64,000 bases of DNA from the NCBI GenBank assembly GCA_033439255.1, contig CM065888.1:310001-374000 (forward strand). The letters run 5' to 3'. The DNA is from Hericium rajendrae. Taxonomy: Eukaryota > Basidiomycota > Agaricomycetes > Russulales > Hericiaceae. A model generated the notes under the pieces. It ran no database searches. It worked only from the letters and a program-made list of their open reading frames with translations, and was not told the DNA's origin. Shown here one piece after another: positions 57,959 through 64,000 of this stretch; the first letter of the stretch is position 1; each line of letters starts with the position of its first letter. A program made the translations under genes and the position numbers.

Positions 57959-58236
57959 GGATCGGGATGATTTTTGACGTGTGCGCTTCGACGGTGACCT
58001 TTTGTAATGATATCTGTTTCAATATCTGTTTCGGTTTCAACGTAATGAGCTGACCCTGTAATTCTGAAGCGAGGTTTAAGGTTCGAGGCTAAGTATACCG
58101 AGGGACGGCGATCTGATTGTGAATATGTAAGTTCTCTCGCGCTTCATGATATCGGGTCTCTTTCCTCCGCGTTCCTCATCTTGAACGCCATCACGTTCCA
58201 CCACCACGTCCCACCACCACCACTACGACCAATGTC

Positions 58237-60428
58237 ATGAGCGCCATGCGTGCTGGTCCGTAAGTACCTCAGATCTTCTTCTCCCACCTTTCGCTGAGAA
58301 ATTGCAACGGCACAAGGAAAAACAAGAGGCTAGATCGGTATCGCAGAGCACTTGCCCGCGACATGATTAGACGAGGCGAGACAAAGTCCGACACCGCAGG
58401 CTTCCTGGGGTGCTCCTGCCAAGCAGTATCAAAGGCCTTGGTCAACGGGTACAAGGTCCCCGATAATCTCGACGAAGATGCAGATTATCTCTGTGGCAAG
58501 CTTGGCGAACTGGTAGACGTCGACGAGCTCGAAGACTCTGGGGCACAGGTGAAGCAAGAAATTGTAAAGGACGAGACGGACGAGATCAAGCTTATCGGTC
58601 ATAAGCGTGGGCGCACGCACATGCGAATGTCGTCTGCCGCGTCCAGCGACTACGAGCTCACCTCGGACGCGATGTTCGTCGACGATGGCGATGTCGGCTC
58701 AGATTCTGGCGGCGAATACAACGACAACAGCCAACCTCAAGAGCGGCAGTCTGCTAGGCTCCGCAACATCAAGGCGCCGTGTAAGTCTGCGTTTGCCTTG
58801 TACTCGATGTGGTCTGACGCTCTTTCAGTCGTGCGGATGTCGGTCTCTCCGATCTGGCAGGCACGCCGGAAGCGCGCTCGGACACACTCCCGGTCGGCAC
58901 AATCTCAGCCGGTTGTAGAGGTGTCGAGCGAGGACGAGGACGAAAATGGGGACGAGCAGGCTCGTCCATCTGCTGTAGTCACTCCGGCCAAATTTGAACA
59001 GCCAAAGAAGAAACCTCGCTATGACGAGCACACAGTAAATTCTGGTATATTCATTTCGATACTTTTAGTCGCAAATACTCATATGATTGCCTAGTGCAAA
59101 GACATATGGAGTACACCCAGACACCGAAGCAGGAACGGAGGGAAGCCAGCATCTCATCTCAAGGGGTATGTGCAGCATGTTCTAGTCTCCGATTACTGGG
59201 GCTTACTTCGGCTTACGGTATTTCTATGAGTAGTATTTCCCAGCTCTGCCCGCACCGCCGGTTTCCGCTGTAGGCCGCTCCACTCGCTTCGACGTCTTTC
59301 GTGGACAGCAAGAGCGCAAAGATCCAATTCAACGCCCATCTTCATCAATGTCGAACAGCCGCGCAAAATTATTCGATATTTGTGTACGTGTTCCATCCGG
59401 CATTTCGACAGGACTGAGCGCAGACGGATTTCATGTCTCAGAAACAACGAGTTGCGTCCACCTTGGCTTCGCAAGACAGACTTCATCGAGACTCAATGCC
59501 AGATGCGACTCAGCTGCTGAGGAATGGCCTGCAGCATGTCAGTGCCATTAGCGTCGGGCTACTACACCGTTCCAGCTCTGATTATTTTCCGTCGATGCAG
59601 TGCAAGGCGTCTTCTAGCTCTTCGGCTGCGGAGAATGGCATATATGGTCATTCGACAGGCAAGGACAAGCCGGCGGCCAAACGGCATAGCCTCGTGCGTG
59701 CGTTGCCATTACAGAAGGTGTCTTACGATAGGCGCATGTCCTGCAATAATGTTAATTCTCAGTTTCTTCCGGTGTCAAGCAGTTTTGCTAACCTTTCTAT
59801 TATAGTCAGCGGCACCTGCCCCTCCGTTATCCGCTGTCATTACCAGCTCTTCAGAGAGCTCGAAAAAGAATATAAAACCTGAGGTGATTGTCCAAGCGAA
59901 TCGCCCGTTTATAAACGAGCTGCAGGTGCTGCCTCAATCGAAGATGCCGTCTAATGTGCGTATGCGTATGCGTACTGGCTGGGCTCAGAACTAGAGGAGT
60001 TCATTGATAGATGTCCGTCTTGACAGTCTGTCATTCGAAGCACTCAAGAGTGCACACCTGCCGACACGATCACCAATTCAGCTTCTTTGTCAAAGCCCAC
60101 AAACAATACACTTCCAGGAAAGTCCGACGAATGGAATAAAATTACCACAGTAACGGACGTCGACCAGAAGAACGGAGACATCAAAAACATGAATATTCTA
60201 TTCGACATGAACTTGGACGAAGAGCACGCTGACGTTGTGGCCGCGATCAACGTCAACACGGCGTCCGACCTCAGGAGGTGGAGCGAGCTGGATGAGCAGG
60301 CCCATCGCTTGATTATCGACACGGACCTGCGCCGCAAGGGCATTTCGACCTTCCGATACGTGAAGCTATTGACTGCTGTGAGGGGACAGAATGACATGCG
60401 GGTTGGGGCGGGTTGTCAGACGTCTTAG
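58237..60428 (+). CDS. HTH-domain nuclear protein of unknown function, eight exons
   Basis: Exons 58237-58259, 58317-58780, 58829-59044, 59095-59165, 59234-59383, 59424-59693, 59806-59955 and 60027-60428 keep phase throughout and encode 581 residues. The N terminus has a homeodomain-like helix-turn-helix: RRALARDMIRRGETKSDTAG and CSCQAVSKALVNGYKVP, then an acidic DNLDEDADYL segment. The middle is disordered with acidic runs (SSEDEDENGDE) and basic runs (PKKKPRY) that could be nuclear localisation signals. The last exon holds a conserved block, EEHADVVAAINVNTASDLRR then LDEQAHRLIIDTDLRRKGI. HTH, basic and acidic regions suggest DNA binding, perhaps of transposase origin, but this is inference. 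A truncated copy lies just downstream. Confidence 0.75.
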
Positions 60429-61065
60429 CTCGCTCTGCTACTTTGTAGGGGCCCCCCAAAAAATCTGATACAGAGGCTTCCTGGACAAATGAGATGTACT
60501 TGAGCAATCTGTTAGTAATAAATTCCGTCTTGACAGCCTGTCATTCGGAATGCTCAAGAACGAATAAGTACCTTCCGGCCGATATGCAGTCCGGCGCAGG
60601 TTCCGGCGCAGCCGCCGTGCCAGGACGCATTCCATTTCCTTGTGTTACGTCATCGCGCCCCTTCCCGCCCTCCCCGCGCATCGTCCCCTGCCGCCCGTCG
60701 CTTGCATTCCAATTGCGCCAGTCACCATGGCTTCGTCCCAACGTCTTTTTTCGCACTCTTCTCTCCTCCCACCATCATTCTCCCTCTGCCGTGGACCGCC
60801 CCCTCGCCCGTAGTGCCAACTGTTCTCGCGAAGAACGCAGGAGACAACGGCTTGCTGAAAACCCAGGACTTCGCACACTCTGCGCGACCAACTACAAGGA
60901 TGTCCTTCACGCTCGCCGGAACGCTCAACCCACTGTGGCGGCCCCGGCCCGGGCCTGGCCGAAGAGAAAGATGTCGTGAGCTACGGCTCACGCGGAGCGT
61001 CTGCCTTCCGTTCCTTTCGTATAAAGCCTTGAAGCTCATACACATTCTGTAGGGGATCGGAGCCA
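60429..61065. other. Spacer with a stray exon-8 fragment
   Basis: At 60525-60561 a short sequence (CCGTCTTGACAGCCTGTC and onward) repeats the intron 7/exon 8 junction of the HTH gene, also present at 62268 in the pseudogene. A coding-like reading near 60838-60980 (RQRLAENPGLRTLCATNYKD) has no clear start. Confidence 0.45.
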
Positions 61066-62448
61066 CTTCAGACGCGATGTTTGTTGATGACGGCGATATC
61101 GACTCAGATTCTGACGGCTAACTCAACCACGACACGCAATCTCAAGAGCGGCAGTCTGCTAGGCTCTGCGGCATCAAGGCGCTGTGTAAGTCCGCATTTG
61201 CCTTGTACTCAATGTGGTCTGATGCTCTTTCGGTCGTGTGGATGTCAGTCTCTCCGACCTGGTAGGCGTGCTAGAAAGCATGCTCGGATATGCTTGCAGT
61301 CGGCACAATCTCAGCTGGTTGTAAATAATTCGAGCGAGAATGGGGACGAGGGTGAGTTTGAGGACGAGAAGGCTTGTCCATCTACTGTCGTCACTTCGGC
61401 CAAAGTCAAGTAGCTAAAGAGCAAACTTCGCTATTCGACGAGCTCACGGGTCAGCATTATATAGTCATTTCGATACTTTAGCCCGCATTGAAGTGCTCAT
61501 ATGGTTGTCTAGTGCAAAGACACATGGAATGCACCCCGACACCCAAGCAGAAACACGAGAGGCCAGCCAGCACTTCATCTCAAGGGGTATGTAAAGCATA
61601 CTCTTGGCTTCGATTACTGGGGCCTACTTCAATTACAGTATTCGTATGAGTAGCATTGCGCAGCTCTGCCTGTGCTATCGGTTTTGACTGCAGGCCGCCC
61701 CACTCCCCTTGCTTTCTATCGTACACAGCAAGAGCGCAAATACGCAAATCAACGATCATCTTTGGCAACGCCGAACAGACGTGCCGATATATCAGATATT
61801 CATGTATGTTTTCCGTCCGACATTTGAGTCAACAGCAGTGAGCAGATTTCGTGTCTCAGAAGCTACGATTCGCGTCTACCTTGGCTTCGCGAGACAGATC
61901 TCATAGAGAATCACAAGGACAAGCTGGCGTTGAAACGACATAGCCTCGTGAGTGCGTTGCCGTTACAAAAATTGTCTTACATTGCATGCATGTCGTGCAA
62001 CGATGTTGGTCCTCGGTGTCTTCCGGTGTCAAGGAGTTTTGCCAAACTGATTCTTTCTATCACGGTCAGCAGTACCTGCCCTCCTGTCATCCGCTGTTCC
62101 TATCAGCTCTTCAGAGAGCCCGAAAAAGAAGGTAGAACCCGAAACAGTTGTCCTAGCAAATTGCTCGTTTATAAATGAGGCGCAGGTGTTGCTTCAATCG
62201 GAGATGCCGTCTAATGTGCGTGTGCGTATGTGTACTGATTGGGCTCAGAGCAGTTCCTTTACCAATTTTTTGTCTTGACAGCCTGTCGTTCGGAGCGCTG
62301 AAGAACGCACAACTTCCGACGAAGAGCACACCGACCTTATGGCTGCGATCAACGCCAGCACGGTGTCCGATCTCGGTAGATGGAGCGAGCTGGACGAGCA
62401 TGTCCATCGCTTGATTATCGACACGGACCTTCACCGTAAGGGCATTTT
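61066..62448 (+). pseudogene. Truncated, decayed duplicate of the HTH gene
   Basis: This copy follows 58663-60350 of the intact gene through exons and introns alike but lacks the HTH part. It has stop codons early (GGC TAA after the DSDSD acidic run; TAG in place of CAG in the basic segment) and lost about 220 bp from exon 6 and about 190 bp from exon 8. The terminal block EEHTDLMAAINAST then LDEHVHRLIIDTDLHRKGI remains readable. Because introns are retained it arose by DNA duplication, not retrotransposition. Many differences are C-to-T or G-to-A at CpG sites. Confidence 0.85.
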
Positions 62449-62540
62449 GATCGCCCCAATTCCTCACCTGGAAAGCGATCGTTTCTTCACGATGCGGCTT
62501 CGAGTTCGTGATGCTGTCCCTTATGATTTACCTCTCAGAA

Positions 62541-62870
62541 TTACTCATCCGTTGCAGAATATGCACCGCTTTCTATGCAAACTTCGCGAATGGACGGCTT
62601 TCTGGACCAGCGGCATTCTGCATAGAAGGATGCTTGCTGTACCTGGAAGATCTTTTCAATGCGCTCTCGGTTCTCGAATGCCAAATATGCCAATTTCTCA
62701 TGCGGTACGTACTGCTTCTGGTCGCGGCTGCACCAGTTGATATCTCCGTCGTCGGGACCGCCTCTGCAAGACTCGATAGCCCCATCCGGACTCGGACCCC
62801 GCCAGCGCAGGTTCTCGCTTGAATCTGCCCCCACGTCTTCCCTGTCTTGGCTTTGTCTCCATGCCGCCAC
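62541..62870 (-). CDS. Possible exon of an unknown gene
   Basis: The reading GPSPDGAIESCRGGPDDG then QYVPHEKLAYLAFENRERIE has coding-like composition over about 90 residues. No start, splice partner or domain could be established. It may be part of an unrecognised gene or chance. Confidence 0.25.
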   Translation of the reverse strand: MAAWRQSQDREDVGADSSENLRWRGPSPDGAIESCRGGPDDGDINWCSRDQKQYVPHEKLAYLAFENRERIEKIFQVQQASFYAECRWSRKPSIREVCIESGAYSATDE

Positions 62871-63335
62871 TTACACCTGCCGCGCGCTCAAGGTCCCACG
62901 TGGGGATAGCAAAATTTATGCGTTGACATGGTACCATGTCGTGCTCACGGTGGTCGCGCTGTCTCTACAATTGTCATTGTTGCGGTCTTACGGTATGACA
63001 GCGTACATTCTTCTGAAGTTCATGATGGAAGGCAGAGCAAATCCAAGGAGTCAAGCATAGGCACAGAAGCCCCTGATGCTGATCGTAGCAGACTCTTTCC
63101 CCTGCATGCCACCCTATACGATGAAAAGCAAAGTGCAGGCCATTACCGTCTTCACAGGATTCTGCAAAAACAAAATACGCGGACGTCCTGATGTGCTTCG
63201 AGATGTGCTCAGGTTGCGACTATGTTCATGTTCCCGTTATTTTCAAGTTGTTTGCGCTTTTTCTGACTGCACAGGCCATTCGCCAACTGGAACGTCGAAA
63301 TCATATCTAGATTATTGATCTTAATGACAAAACAT

Positions 63336-63447
63336 GCTGACATGGCCGAGTGGTTAAGGCGAGTGATTTGAATTGCACGTGACTTTCTGTTATGTAATCA
63401 TTATCACTTGGGCGTTGCCCGCGTAGGTTCAAATCCTGCTGTCAGCG
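63336..63447 (+). tRNA. tRNA-Ser (anticodon UGA) with a 30-nt intron
   Basis: The acceptor arms GCTGACA (63336-63342) and TGTCAGC (63440-63446) pair perfectly, with G as discriminator. The D arm is GCCGAGTGGTTAAGGC. The anticodon stem AGTGA/TCACT encloses TTTGAA with anticodon TGA at 63369-63371. An intron of 30 nt (63373-63402) lies one base 3' of the anticodon, the standard nuclear position. The long variable arm GGGCGTTGCCC marks a class II tRNA, and the T arm contains GGTTCAAATCC. Box A and box B promoters are internal. T-runs at 63452 and 63460 can act as the Pol III terminator. Confidence 0.96.
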
Positions 63448-63451
63448 AATA

Positions 63452-63464
63452 TTTTGCACTTTTT
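63452..63464 (+). terminator. Pol III terminator of the tRNA gene
   Basis: TTTT at 63452-63455 and TTTTT at 63460-63464 lie just after the tRNA 3' end. Confidence 0.6.
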
Positions 63465-64000
63465 CTGTCTTTTATTCTGCCCTTCGAGTCTGCATTATGG
63501 CCCTTTGAAAAAAAATTTCTTTTCTTCTGAAGCCTGGAAGGACTCGTTTGGTTGATTTCGACCATTGCCTGGCATTCTGCAGTGTCACCGCTTCCCGAAG
63601 GCTCTTTTCTCATCCAGGCCAACGCAGGTCGACTACTGACCCGACTTGGTTGCTCGGAGTTGAGTGCCAAGCCTCAGCCTTAGCTCGTTCGTTGCGTGAA
63701 GTCTCAACAAACCAGAGCATGAGCTAGTAAATCGAACAATTTATTTCTGATGTCCTTTCCGCCGCCTCCGTGAACTCGCCGCTTGCGATTTGTACGTTCT
63801 CTATCCGTGACACTGATAGTGCGGTGGTATGGTCATGGCTTAGAGATCCCTACTTTTCGTGAAAGAAGGCACCATCTCAATGATGCTGGTGGTAACTCTA
63901 TGGTGAGTCCGTGCTGCATGTTGAAGAGACGCTCTGATGACACAGGTCCCAGGGTTCCCCATTTCACGCAAGGCCAATCCAAGTCAGCCGTGCCACGGCG
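63465..64000. other. Right edge, no gene seen
   Basis: An 88-codon minus-strand opening overlaps the tRNA and is not credible. Nothing else was recognised. Confidence 0.4.

Overview
This window looks like nuclear DNA of a filamentous Basidiomycete, most likely an Agaricomycete (polypore-like). The genes are dense and split by many short introns of about 48-70 nt with GTRNGT donors and CTRAC/CTGAY branch sites. Typical basidiomycete families are present: a PriA-like secreted protein, a DUF6534-type membrane protein, F-box genes, clustered P450s, and a conserved 149-residue calmodulin. All gene models were spliced by eye from frame continuity and splice signals. No expression data or database search was available.

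Layout. 0-5 kb: the 3' end of a gene, an unknown coiled-coil gene (minus) and the first of three related P450s (minus). 5-9.5 kb: transaldolase (minus), an F-box/LRR-like gene (plus) and a 3' fragment of a lactonase gene (minus). 10.15-13.0 kb: an AT-rich, decayed DNA transposon with about 420-bp terminal inverted repeats and a SWIM zinc-finger remnant. 13.4-15.8 kb: a DUF6534-like seven-helix gene with tiny exons. 16.2-24 kb: P450 numbers 2 and 3 flanking a 713-bp MITE-like element with a perfect 8-bp target duplication and a SAM-domain (Ste50-like) gene. 24-28.7 kb: a gene-poor stretch containing a diverged local duplication. 28.7-33.3 kb: a second F-box gene and a PriA-like secreted protein whose tail is fifteen 33-residue repeats. 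36.9-41.2 kb: housekeeping genes, namely proteasome beta-3, a disordered protein and WASP/Las17.

42-50 kb: three tandem genes on the plus strand that share an unrecognised globular domain. One has a lipidation-type N terminus, one carries two domain units, and one has a long Ala/Pro tail. This is the best candidate for an undescribed family. 50.9-54.2 kb: an HTH/coiled-coil gene with an apparent 1-nt frameshift, a SnoaL/DUF1348-like protein, and calmodulin with three micro-exons. 57-62.5 kb: a CsbD-like hydrophilic protein, an intact 581-residue HTH protein, and its truncated, CpG-decayed copy. 63.3 kb: an intron-containing tRNA-Ser(UGA).

Functionally this is a mixture. The housekeeping genes cover pentose phosphate, proteasome, actin nucleation and calcium signalling. 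The rest are accessory: P450 oxidation, secreted repeats and lineage-specific paralogues. Nothing in the order suggests a single metabolic cluster. The three P450s are tandem paralogues rather than a pathway.
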